In this document: positions 1 through 8,052 of the stretch, in pieces | Numbering within the stretch: the stretch's first letter is position 1 | How the letters are laid out: each line of letters starts with the position of its first letter | Origin: CAZPDM01 sp964585305 | GTDB taxonomy: Bacteria; Planctomycetota; Uabimicrobiia; Uabimicrobiales; JABWCH01 | DNA: 24,552 nucleotides | Direction of reading: 5' to 3' | Assembly: GCA_964585305.1 (NCBI GenBank) | Contig: CAZPDM010000067.1 | Location: 1-24,552, forward strand | Translations under genes and position numbers: made by a program | The notes under the pieces: model-generated | The model's database searches: none | What the model saw: only the letters and a program-made list of their open reading frames with translations | Told to the model about the DNA's origin: nothing

Positions 1-1
1 A

Positions 2-1795
2 TCAATCAAAGTGGCCGCGAATAGTTTGGTGCTCCCAAATTTGTCGATAGTATGGACAGTTTTGCAATAAAAAGTCATGGGAACCTTGTGCTAATACTTT
101 TCCATCATCCATCACTAAAATTTCATCTGCCCAGGAAATTGTGGTTAAGCGATGGGAAATTAAAATGATGGATTTTTGTTCATGCCATTCTTGTAATCGT
201 TTTAAAATATTTTGTTCAGTTTCAAAATCTACGGCAGCTAATATATCATCTAGTATATATATTGCTGCTGGTTTCAACAGGCAGCGTGCGAGAGCAATAC
301 GTTGTCTTTGCCCTCCAGAGAGCATAATTCCTTTCTCTCCTACCATAGTATCCAGGCCATTTGGAAATATTTTTTCTGATAAATCGAATTGTACAATATC
401 AAGATATTTTAGTAAATGGTTATCCCAGCCAGTTTTTTTCCATTCTGAACTAGGAACAGCTAGATTTAGATTTTCTCGAAGGCTTGAAGAAAAAAGGAAT
501 GTTTGTTGTCCTGCCCAGGAAAAATAACTTCGATATTTTTCTAAATCAATGTCATTAGCATCTTTTCCATTTAAAAAAAGTGATTGTTTAGGTGATTTGT
601 TTAGACGTAGCAAGGTTTCAACTAAAGTGCTTTTTCCAGATCCAATATTTCCCATGATTGCTAAAACTTTACCGTTTGGAAGATCAAAAGTTATATCTTG
701 TAAAGCAAATGGAGTAACACGATGTTTAGATGCTGATTCATAACAAAAAGAAAGTTTTGATACAACAAGGTGGACAGTTTGTTCGAGAATTAAATTTTCC
801 TTATGAGGAAAGGATGATAGTGGTGTATTACGAGTAGAAGGTTTTTGTAAGGAAAGAATTTCCATAACTCGATCTATGCTTGGTATTGCCCGTTGCAGCA
901 TATTTATGCTCCAACCTAATGACATGATAGGTGGCATAATCATTGCAATATAGCCTAAAAAACCTGTAATTTCTCCTAATGACATTTTTTTTTCAATAAT
1001 ATATGGCCCAATAAAGAAAATAATAATAAATGTTGCGAGTTCTCCTATTAGCCTTACTATAGGAGCAATAATAGCATAAGTACAAGCGATTTTGAGATGG
1101 GTAGCAAAGTAATTTTGATTAAGTTGAGAAAATTTTTGAGTGATAGCAGCTTCTGCATGATATGCCTGCAAAATAAAAATGCTACGAAAGCTAGATAAAC
1201 AAAAGGAAGAAATTTCTGCTAGTTGAATATTGCTGCGTTTTAGATCCTGAAATATATATCGAACATGCCATTGAACAAGAGAAAATCCTAGTAGAATAGG
1301 AATTACTAAATATAGAGTTATTTCTGAATTAAGTCGTAGCATTGCTGTCGTGCCTAGACCTAAAGTAATGATCACATATACAAATTGCATAAGGCTATAA
1401 CCATAAGCAGCTCGAATTGATTGTACATCGCTAGCATTACGGCTAACAATATCTCCACTTTCATGTGATTGAAAAAAATTGCGATCTTGATCGAGAAGAA
1501 TTTGCAAATAGTCATTTCGTACTTTATATTCCATGTTTCGTCCAGGGATGAAAAATAAAAGGCGTGTGGAAACTCGTACGAAAAAGGCTATACTTGCTAA
1601 AAGCAATATCATAATACAATACGGTATGATCATATCAGACGAAGCATTTGGAGAATTCATAGCATCAATTGCATGGCGACTATATTCAATAATTAAAGAT
1701 ATGCAAAGTTGTGTAAAAAAAATAAATAGACTTCCTAACGCATACCATTTTTTATATTGTAGAATATATTGGCAAGTAAATTTCCAAAAGTTCAA
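2..1795 (-). CDS. ABC exporter half-transporter (fused membrane and ATPase domains), MdlA-like
   Basis: An N-terminal six-helix exporter domain (about residues 10-300) is followed by one ATPase domain. Visible motifs are Walker A GNIGSGKST (382-390), the X-loop TMVGEKG, the signature LSGGQ (about 492-496), Walker B ending DD (516-517) and the H-loop His548. The usual catalytic Glu after Walker B is Asp, as in the degenerate half of heterodimeric exporters (MdlA, BmrC, TM287), so a partner subunit is expected, probably beyond position 1. The substrate cannot be told. I chose the TTG at 1795 because GGGAG lies 7 bases upstream and the gene then starts 26 bases after the kinase stop. A TTG at 1855 would overlap the kinase and lacks such a site. 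The stop is TGA at 2-4. It is likely cotranscribed with the upstream kinase gene. Family assignment is firm; the heterodimer role is inference. Confidence 0.93.
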   Translation of the reverse strand: MNFWKFTCQYILQYKKWYALGSLFIFFTQLCISLIIEYSRHAIDAMNSPNASSDMIIPYCIMILLLASIAFFVRVSTRLLFFIPGRNMEYKVRNDYLQILLDQDRNFFQSHESGDIVSRNASDVQSIRAAYGYSLMQFVYVIITLGLGTTAMLRLNSEITLYLVIPILLGFSLVQWHVRYIFQDLKRSNIQLAEISSFCLSSFRSIFILQAYHAEAAITQKFSQLNQNYFATHLKIACTYAIIAPIVRLIGELATFIIIFFIGPYIIEKKMSLGEITGFLGYIAMIMPPIMSLGWSINMLQRAIPSIDRVMEILSLQKPSTRNTPLSSFPHKENLILEQTVHLVVSKLSFCYESASKHRVTPFALQDITFDLPNGKVLAIMGNIGSGKSTLVETLLRLNKSPKQSLFLNGKDANDIDLEKYRSYFSWAGQQTFLFSSSLRENLNLAVPSSEWKKTGWDNHLLKYLDIVQFDLSEKIFPNGLDTMVGEKGIMLSGGQRQRIALARCLLKPAAIYILDDILAAVDFETEQNILKRLQEWHEQKSIILISHRLTTISWADEILVMDDGKVLAQGSHDFLLQNCPYYRQIWEHQTIRGHFD

Positions 1796-1821
1796 AATAT
1801 TACTCCCAAAGATTATGCAGA

Positions 1822-3681
1822 TTATTTTGCGCGAATTGTCGCACTTCTGAGCCAATAATGAGTTCCCATTTCTTTTCCTATATACCTAATATCTATCGAA
1901 TTTAAAGCATTCGTACGTACAAAATTTTTTATATCAAAAAATTCTATAACAAAGTTTGGTGAATAAGGACTATGTTTTATTGCAACGAGTTGATCATTAA
2001 CTAAAATATTGATAGGAGAACCTCCGGGTTCATCTTTTATAAGACCTGCTGAAGAAAGATGGCTTAATTCTAATACTATTTCCTTTGGGCTTTGATCCAG
2101 ATAAAACATAAATTTTAAAAAGCTCATTTGTGGTATATTAAATCTAGTATAATAAATTTTAGGATTACCTATCCAGTCAATTTCTAGTCCATTATAAATG
2201 AAATTTTCTTTTTCAATTTTATTGATTATCAAGCCTTCTTTTGAAACAGAAAATTCTGCAAAAATATTAGGATAGTCATCACTTTTTGTAGTTTTGGGAA
2301 GTAGATAAGGGCTTTGAGATGGAATTTTTTCTTTTATAACAGGTTTTTCCGAATTTGGTGGTCTTTGCCAATTAGGAGGTCTATGTTCATTTATTCTTGC
2401 CTCATTAGGAGGTTTATGTTCATTAGGAGGTTTAGAATTGTTTGGCTTTAATTCATTAGGGTTAGAATTAGATGGGATAAATTGAGGAGGTTGTTTAAAT
2501 TCAAAATCTGGTGGTTGGGGAGGTGTACTAAAGTAAATTCCTAATATAATTGCAATTGTTGTAAGTATAGCAGTATTTATGATCAATAATTTAGCATTTC
2601 GTTTTAACCAAGCTGTTGTATACATCCAGGCATTGGGAGATTGTGCGAGAACAGGCTCTCCTTTTAAATAACGCTCTAAATCTTGGTACATTTCTACAGC
2701 AGAAGTATAACGATCTTTTTTATTTTTAGCCATAGACTTAAAACATATTGCTTCTAATGATTCTGAGATCCTTATTTTTCCTTGATTCATACGTGGAGGA
2801 AGTTCATTAAATATTTTCATCATCAATTCTGTTTGGTTTGTTGCAATAAAAGGTTGGTGTCCTGTAAGCATTTCATATAAAACTGCACCTAGAGCATAAA
2901 TATCTGTTTTATCATCTACATCACGATTGATTCCGTTTGCTTGCTCTGGTGACATATATGCCAATGTTCCCATTACTGCAACACTTTTTGTAAGTCGTGT
3001 TTTAGCTGACATAAATTTTGCTAAACCAAAATCCATGATAACAGGATCGCCATTCTCACGTAATAAAATATTTTCAGGTTTAATATCTCTATGAATAATT
3101 CCCTGTTGATGAGCATAACTGATCCCTTGCGCAATTTTAACCATAATTTCAGCGGCTTGCTTTCCAGGCAATCGTTTCTTTTTTTTAATCAGATCTTTTA
3201 ATGATCCTCCTTCAATAAGTTCCATGGAAAAATATGGTTGTTCTTGTAATGCCCCAACTTCATATAAACAAATAATATTAGGATGTCTCAACTGTGCCAT
3301 AGCTTTTGCTTCTCGTGAGAATCTTTCAGCTTGTTGTTCATTGGCCATTCCTAGTATTACTTTAATTGCAATGGTTCGTTGTAATTCATTATCAAAAGCC
3401 TTATAAACTTTCCCCATTCCTCCGCTGCCAATTTGACTGATGATTTTGTATCGTTGTATAGGGTTTTCCGAGATATTTTCTTTTTTAGTTGCTCTTTGAG
3501 AGGAATCAACCTCATCATTTTTTGAATCAGAAATAGAAGAAGATTTTGATAATTTTTCTACAGTTGCAGTACTTGGTAAATTATCATCTTTTGAATTTTG
3601 GTTATTCATTTCATAAAAAAAAGTGTCCATATTGCTTTGTGCGTTAAGATTATTAGGATCTGGGGTGTGTTCTTTGTCCAT
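1822..3681 (-). CDS. Transmembrane Ser/Thr protein kinase (PknB-like) with external beta-rich domain
   Basis: A low-complexity N-terminus (1-75) precedes a complete Hanks-type kinase domain (about 78-342): glycine loop GSGGMG (85-90), Lys107, HRDIKPEN (catalytic Asp199), DFG (217-219) and a SPE version of the APE motif. All catalytic residues are present, so it should be active. One membrane helix follows (about 364-385), then a Pro/Asn-rich linker with repeated PPNE/RPPN units (405-445), then a C-terminal domain (about 470-619). That domain has alternating beta strands and phrases such as SPINILVND and WLRSATIRAK, resembling a galactose-binding-like or carbohydrate-binding jelly roll. The layout implies a cytoplasmic kinase that senses an envelope or periplasmic ligand. 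It is divergent from the beta-barrel/pseudo-GspE pair and upstream of the ABC exporter. The ATG start has only a weak A/G-rich site. Ligand and targets are unknown. Confidence 0.93.
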   Translation of the reverse strand: MDKEHTPDPNNLNAQSNMDTFFYEMNNQNSKDDNLPSTATVEKLSKSSSISDSKNDEVDSSQRATKKENISENPIQRYKIISQIGSGGMGKVYKAFDNELQRTIAIKVILGMANEQQAERFSREAKAMAQLRHPNIICLYEVGALQEQPYFSMELIEGGSLKDLIKKKKRLPGKQAAEIMVKIAQGISYAHQQGIIHRDIKPENILLRENGDPVIMDFGLAKFMSAKTRLTKSVAVMGTLAYMSPEQANGINRDVDDKTDIYALGAVLYEMLTGHQPFIATNQTELMMKIFNELPPRMNQGKIRISESLEAICFKSMAKNKKDRYTSAVEMYQDLERYLKGEPVLAQSPNAWMYTTAWLKRNAKLLIINTAILTTIAIILGIYFSTPPQPPDFEFKQPPQFIPSNSNPNELKPNNSKPPNEHKPPNEARINEHRPPNWQRPPNSEKPVIKEKIPSQSPYLLPKTTKSDDYPNIFAEFSVSKEGLIINKIEKENFIYNGLEIDWIGNPKIYYTRFNIPQMSFLKFMFYLDQSPKEIVLELSHLSSAGLIKDEPGGSPINILVNDQLVAIKHSPYSPNFVIEFFDIKNFVRTNALNSIDIRYIGKEMGTHYWLRSATIRAK

Positions 3682-3919
3682 TTTTCTATCTTTCTTTTAA
3701 AGAGAATTTATGAAAAATTGAGCTAAAGTATAAAAAGTGTAGTGTTTTTTTTGAAATATTTTTTGCTATTTAAGCATATTTCTTATTTTCTTCAAGAAAA
3801 TATTTCACTAATTTTTATTGTTAAAATTTCATAGAAAATTTTTTTTCTTTCGATATAATTTAATCTATATTATTTCTTAAGGTTTTTCTTCCCCTTCTTA
3901 AAAGTTATTAAGGCTTGTT

Positions 3920-5086
3920 ATGTTTGCTCAAATTTGCTTTTATTTAATCATATTCGTTCTAGTCCCTAATCTTTTATATTCTCAAAGTGCTGGAGTACCA
4001 CCATATAAACTTTCCCGCCTTTTTCACTTTCAAATTTCTGAAAGTATAGCTTATGATACAAATGTATTTAAAGTTTCTGGAGATGATGGAAAATATTGGA
4101 TTTTAGGGCATTCTTTTTCAATATCCCATGCCGATCAACGTCCTTGGTATAACTATAACTTCAATTATGGATTTAATTATCAAAATTATATTGGCCATTC
4201 TGAATACGATGATTCAGGGCATTCTCTTTCCATGAATATTAATATCCCTAGAAAAGATGGGAGCATTAGCTTTTTTGAAAATTTTCTTGTTAGCTCGGAT
4301 CCTTTAAGTTTGGAATTTTCAGGATTGGTTAGGAGTTATTCTAATAATTTTGGAACATCATTTAATTATCAACTTTTTCATTATATTGGAGTTAGTGGTA
4401 GTATTCGATATAATTTTTATCGCTATCCAGATAATAATCGTCAATATTTTCGCTATAGTAGTTTTGATTTAGATAGCGAATCTTTATATTCTAATGCTCA
4501 AATAGGCTACTATTTCACTCGCCAAATTTCAATTTCCGTTGGCATCAATCATGAAATCCAATGGCGTAATTCTTATAGAAGTGATAATTACAGTGTTCCA
4601 ATTCATCTTAATTTTCAATTGCGTGATCCAAACAATAAAAATGTGGAAGGTATTGAATGGTTTCGCAGTTTAAATTTTTCTATTGGATATTCTTTTAGTG
4701 AAGATAATTTAGGAATTCCTATTGATCTGTCTATTTCGATTGCTGGGGATTTTCCAAATAAAACGAATTGGGGATTTTCTGTAAGTAGAAGTATTCAATA
4801 TGCTCTCGCTTCAGGAGATTTGAGCTATAACACCAGCGTATCTTTAAAGATCAATCATAACTTTACTCCTGATTTTAGCGCAGGATTTAATGTTGGATAT
4901 GAGCGCATTGAATATAAAGAATATGACTCTCTAAATGGAATTAACACAGGTGTTGCAGCTCAATATGCTATTACGAAATGGATAAGTATTCAAATAAGTT
5001 ATGGGATGTCCTATCGTTTTAGCAAACAAGAATGGAATAGGGGGATTTCTCATCGTATTTCTATGGGAACAGGTCTGTCTTTTTAA
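3920..5086 (+). CDS. Putative outer-membrane beta-barrel protein
   Basis: I recognise no specific family. The first ~22 residues form a hydrophobic signal peptide (cleavage perhaps after YSQ or SAG), although its n-region has no basic residue. The rest is almost entirely amphipathic alternating segments rich in Tyr, Phe, Asn and Ser, such as YNYNFNYGFNYQNY and ISIQISYGMSYRF. The protein ends in a typical last strand, ISMGTGLSF, with a terminal Phe, the usual recognition signal for the BAM assembly machinery. This fits a barrel of roughly 16-18 strands in the outer membrane. AAGG lies 6 bases before the ATG, and an in-frame stop is just upstream, so the start is well bounded. Nine bases separate it from the next gene, whose ribosome site overlaps this stop codon, so the two are almost certainly cotranscribed. 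Confidence 0.75.
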   Translation: MFAQICFYLIIFVLVPNLLYSQSAGVPPYKLSRLFHFQISESIAYDTNVFKVSGDDGKYWILGHSFSISHADQRPWYNYNFNYGFNYQNYIGHSEYDDSGHSLSMNINIPRKDGSISFFENFLVSSDPLSLEFSGLVRSYSNNFGTSFNYQLFHYIGVSGSIRYNFYRYPDNNRQYFRYSSFDLDSESLYSNAQIGYYFTRQISISVGINHEIQWRNSYRSDNYSVPIHLNFQLRDPNNKNVEGIEWFRSLNFSIGYSFSEDNLGIPIDLSISIAGDFPNKTNWGFSVSRSIQYALASGDLSYNTSVSLKINHNFTPDFSAGFNVGYERIEYKEYDSLNGINTGVAAQYAITKWISIQISYGMSYRFSKQEWNRGISHRISMGTGLSF

Positions 5087-5095
5087 GGAAAGAAT

Positions 5096-6694
5096 ATGTA
5101 TTCTGATGAAGCAAGCGACGATTTAGGACAGGTTCTTTTAAATCAAGGAATAATTGCTAAAAAAGATTTAGATGAGGCAAAAACTTATGCTAAAAATATA
5201 AATCAAGATTTAGCAATGGTGTTGATTGAGATTGGAAAATTAACAGAAGAAACAATCGCATTTGCTATTAGCAATGAATTAGGCCTACCCTTTATGGAAA
5301 TTATTCCTGATATGGTGGATCGCGAAAAGCTCCAATTTTTCCCGGCAGAGACACTTTGGAGATGCCGAGCATTACCATTATTTCAAAACGATGAAATTAT
5401 AATTGTAATGAGTAATCCGCTTGATATGAATACCCGCAATGAATTATTAGAACTTTTTAATGAAACTGATAATGTTAATTTTGCTATTGCAACAACTAGT
5501 TCTATTATGGAAGTTTTAAAAATTTGTTTTCAATCATATTCTCTGAATGCTTCTGTACAGAATTTAGACTCTCCTAGTAAGCCTGCAGACGATCCTGGTG
5601 CTGTTCTTTTTGTAACAAGACATATCAATGAAGCTCACAATCTTATGGCCGAAGAAATTGACTTTAAGCCGTGCCCTAAAGAATTGATTATTTCTTATCG
5701 CATTGCAGGTAAAATAGAGCAACAAGAAAGTGTTCCTGTAACATTTTGCTCTTCTATTGCTCAGCATTTTAAAGGATTAGCAGGAATTTTAGATGCAACA
5801 AAAGAAATTTATCAAAAAAAATTTTTCGCAAATGTTCAAGGACAATCAACACCATTAAGACTTACTTTAATTCGTACAAATTTGGGAGAGCGTATTATTA
5901 TTGGGTTTGAGAATACTTCTTCACAATTTAATATCAAAGATTTGGTAAATTATAGTTTTAATAAAGAAGAATTGCAACGTATTTTAAGTTTGCCGCAAGG
6001 ATTATTTTTACTAGCGAATCCTGATATTCATGAAATAAGAAAACTATCACATATTTTTTTAAATGAATTTGCTTCACAACAAAAAAAAGTTATGTCCCTT
6101 GAAATTGGTATTACTTCTACTCTTCAAGATGTTATTCAGATTGATTTATCTAATTCTAGATTTGTTTGGGAAAATATTTTAGAAGATCGTCCGGATATAG
6201 TTTATATTGAAGGTACAGTTCCTACTCAACTTTGGCCATATCTTTCCGGTCCACGTTTAATTTTTTTATCTATTCCAGCTACGAGTAGTATTGATACATT
6301 GTGTTTTGCTATGCGCCAAATTCCTGAAATTTTATTATCACATATTTTACGAGGAATTCTTGTATTTTCTCATAATAAATTATTATGTTCTGAATGTTGC
6401 CGACCAAGTATTATTCCTGAATTACTTTTTCAATTTGAACCGTCCCTTGGAGATACTCCAACTATGAAGCCCATAGGATGTTCAGCTTGTCGAAATAGTG
6501 GTTATCAAGGAGAAATATATCTTACTGATATAATTTGGGCAGATAAACTTTTACGTGAACTTCTTGCGAATAGCCCATCTCGTTATGATATGGCAAATAA
6601 TTTAGGAGATTTTGGCAATTCAATTTTAACACAGATTATAAATTTAATTCAAGAAGGAAGAATTCCTATTCAAGATATTTGGCTTTGGGTTTAA
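5096..6694 (+). CDS. GspE/PilB-like protein with degenerate ATPase domain (pseudo-ATPase)
   Basis: Residues 5-145 match the N-terminal MshEN/T2SSE_N domain of type II secretion and type IV pilus ATPases (DLGQVLLNQGIIAKKDLDEA, later ELGLPFMEI). Residues about 180-500 follow the ATPase domain: RILSLPQGLFLLANPD aligns where the family has its P-loop, and a paired-cysteine zinc site is kept (CSECC at 431-435; GCSACRNSGYQGE at 461-473). The catalytic motifs are gone. There is no GPTGSGKT (LANPDIHEI instead), the Asp box is SLEIGI, Walker B reads RPDIVYIEGTVP, and the His box is LSIPATSS. The frame is intact over 532 residues, so this looks like a maintained non-hydrolysing paralogue rather than a decaying pseudogene. 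AAGGAAAG precedes the ATG. It is the second gene of a unit with the beta-barrel protein. A regulatory or scaffold role is inference. Confidence 0.8.
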   Translation: MYSDEASDDLGQVLLNQGIIAKKDLDEAKTYAKNINQDLAMVLIEIGKLTEETIAFAISNELGLPFMEIIPDMVDREKLQFFPAETLWRCRALPLFQNDEIIIVMSNPLDMNTRNELLELFNETDNVNFAIATTSSIMEVLKICFQSYSLNASVQNLDSPSKPADDPGAVLFVTRHINEAHNLMAEEIDFKPCPKELIISYRIAGKIEQQESVPVTFCSSIAQHFKGLAGILDATKEIYQKKFFANVQGQSTPLRLTLIRTNLGERIIIGFENTSSQFNIKDLVNYSFNKEELQRILSLPQGLFLLANPDIHEIRKLSHIFLNEFASQQKKVMSLEIGITSTLQDVIQIDLSNSRFVWENILEDRPDIVYIEGTVPTQLWPYLSGPRLIFLSIPATSSIDTLCFAMRQIPEILLSHILRGILVFSHNKLLCSECCRPSIIPELLFQFEPSLGDTPTMKPIGCSACRNSGYQGEIYLTDIIWADKLLRELLANSPSRYDMANNLGDFGNSILTQIINLIQEGRIPIQDIWLWV

Positions 6695-6705
6695 ATTTTT
6701 ATATG

Positions 6706-6750
6706 AAAAAAAACAAACTCGGATTTGCTATATAAATAATCCGAGTTTGT
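6706..6750 (-). terminator. Rho-independent terminator of the aminotransferase gene
   Basis: A perfect 13-bp inverted repeat (arms 6713-6725 and 6738-6750, 12-base loop) is followed on the minus strand by a run of eight T (6713-6706). It starts 8 bases past the ilvE stop. On the plus strand no T-run follows, so it would stop transcripts from the pseudo-GspE gene only weakly. Confidence 0.85.
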
Positions 6751-6757
6751 ATGCATA

Positions 6758-7798
6758 TTAAGATATTCTTAGCATCCATCCATACGTATCTTCTTCAACA
6801 CCATGTTGGATGTTAAGCAACGTTTCATAAATTTTTCTTGTATATGTTCCAACTTTACCATCTGCAATAGTATGATTTTTTTCATCAATATAGATGGAGC
6901 CGATAGGAGAAATTACAGCCGCTGTACCAGAAGCAAATGCCTCATCAGCAGCTAGAGCTTCATCGATACTTACTTTTCGTTCTTCGATCTTAAGACCAAA
7001 GCGGTCTTCAGCTATTTGCAAAACAGAACGTCTTGTAATACCTGGTAAAATAGAACCGCTGAGTTCTGGTGTACAAATAGTTTTTTCTTTGATACAAAAG
7101 AAATTAGCAGCACCCACTTCTTCAATGTACTTATTTTGGTGAGGGTCTAAATAAAGTACTTCAGCAAAGCCTTCTTCTTTGGCTATTTTAGCTGGATATA
7201 GGCCCCCTGCATAATTTCCAATTGCTTTTACCCCGCCTGTTCCACCAATAACAGCACGGTGATAATGGTTGTCGACTTTAAGATTGATTGGTTGAAATCC
7301 GTTTTTAAAATATGGACCAACCGGAGAAGCATATATTAAAAAAGTATATTCTGGTGCGGGTTTGACGCCTAGAATAGCTCCAGTCCCACATACTAAAGGT
7401 CTAAGGTATAGTGATCCTTGCGCACTAGCGTCTGCATGATAAGGTGGAACATAGTCAATATTGCTTTTGACTATTTCAACAGCCGCTTGAACAAACATAT
7501 CTTCTGGGACTACTGGCATACATAAACGTTTGCAACTTTCCGCTAAACGTTTTGCATTATCCCTTACGCGAAATAAAATTACGCTTTCGTTTTTAGTTCG
7601 ATAAGCTTTTAGTCCTTCAAAAGCTCCTTGCCCATAATTTAATACTCCTGCAGCAGGAGAAATAGAAATATTTCCGTAAGGTTGCAATTGTCCTGCACCC
7701 CAATTTTCACCAGATTTACAAGTACTTACAAACATTGTGCGAGTAGGGGTGAGCGAGAATGATAGTTCATTCCATTTAATTTCGCTTGGCTCGACCAT
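6758..7798 (-). CDS. ilvE: Branched-chain amino acid aminotransferase
   Basis: A class IV PLP aminotransferase that interconverts Val, Leu and Ile with their 2-oxo acids, using glutamate/2-oxoglutarate. It is the last step of branched-chain amino acid synthesis, in the cytoplasm. The PLP lysine is K191 in GGVKAIGNYAGG. The family strand EVLYLDPHQNKYIEEVGAAN (213-232) and the segment SGSILPGITRRSVL are present. The length (346) and the GGTGGVK-GNY form resemble the longer BCAT class (eukaryotic-type and actinobacterial enzymes) rather than the ~310-residue E. coli type. GGAG lies 8 bases before the ATG. The gene is monocistronic with its own terminator, and diverges from the PfkB gene across 254 bases. 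No other ilv or leu gene is nearby. Confidence 0.95.
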   Translation of the reverse strand: MVEPSEIKWNELSFSLTPTRTMFVSTCKSGENWGAGQLQPYGNISISPAAGVLNYGQGAFEGLKAYRTKNESVILFRVRDNAKRLAESCKRLCMPVVPEDMFVQAAVEIVKSNIDYVPPYHADASAQGSLYLRPLVCGTGAILGVKPAPEYTFLIYASPVGPYFKNGFQPINLKVDNHYHRAVIGGTGGVKAIGNYAGGLYPAKIAKEEGFAEVLYLDPHQNKYIEEVGAANFFCIKEKTICTPELSGSILPGITRRSVLQIAEDRFGLKIEERKVSIDEALAADEAFASGTAAVISPIGSIYIDEKNHTIADGKVGTYTRKIYETLLNIQHGVEEDTYGWMLRIS

Positions 7799-8000
7799 AA
7801 ATTATACTCCGAAATTTGCTAACGATTATTTTATATAAGCAACAATCTCTCTCTACTAGCACTTATGCAAATGAAAAGATATTATATGCAGCAGAAAGAG
7901 ATCATTCACTAAAAGTAGTGTATCATACTATATAAATAATGTCAAATTTTTTTGTGCAAATAATCTTAAATTTAGCTGTTTTTTTTTATTTAATAATGGC

Positions 8001-8030
8001 TTGATTTTTGCTAATAAACTAAATTAAAAT
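8001..8030 (+). promoter_or_regulatory. Candidate sigma70-type promoter for the PfkB kinase gene
   Basis: TTGATT (8001-8006) and TAAAAT (8025-8030) are 18 bases apart, placing the start of transcription near 8037, about 16 bases before the ATG. The region is so A+T-rich that chance matches are common. Confidence 0.3.
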
Positions 8031-8052
8031 TTAGGAAATTGGAGGAATTAAA

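Noticed and set aside
1533..1850. Plus-strand ORF antisense to the ABC exporter
   Set aside because: It is a shadow of the membrane domain, with no ribosome site or recognisable protein features.
2347..2469. PPNE/RPPN coding repeats as a DNA repeat array or CRISPR-like element
   Set aside because: The units are short, degenerate and in frame, so they reflect protein low complexity in a stalk rather than a DNA element.
3854..3859. TATAAT as a promoter for the beta-barrel gene
   Set aside because: There is no acceptable -35 box at 15-19 bases, and such hexamers are common in this A+T-rich spacer.
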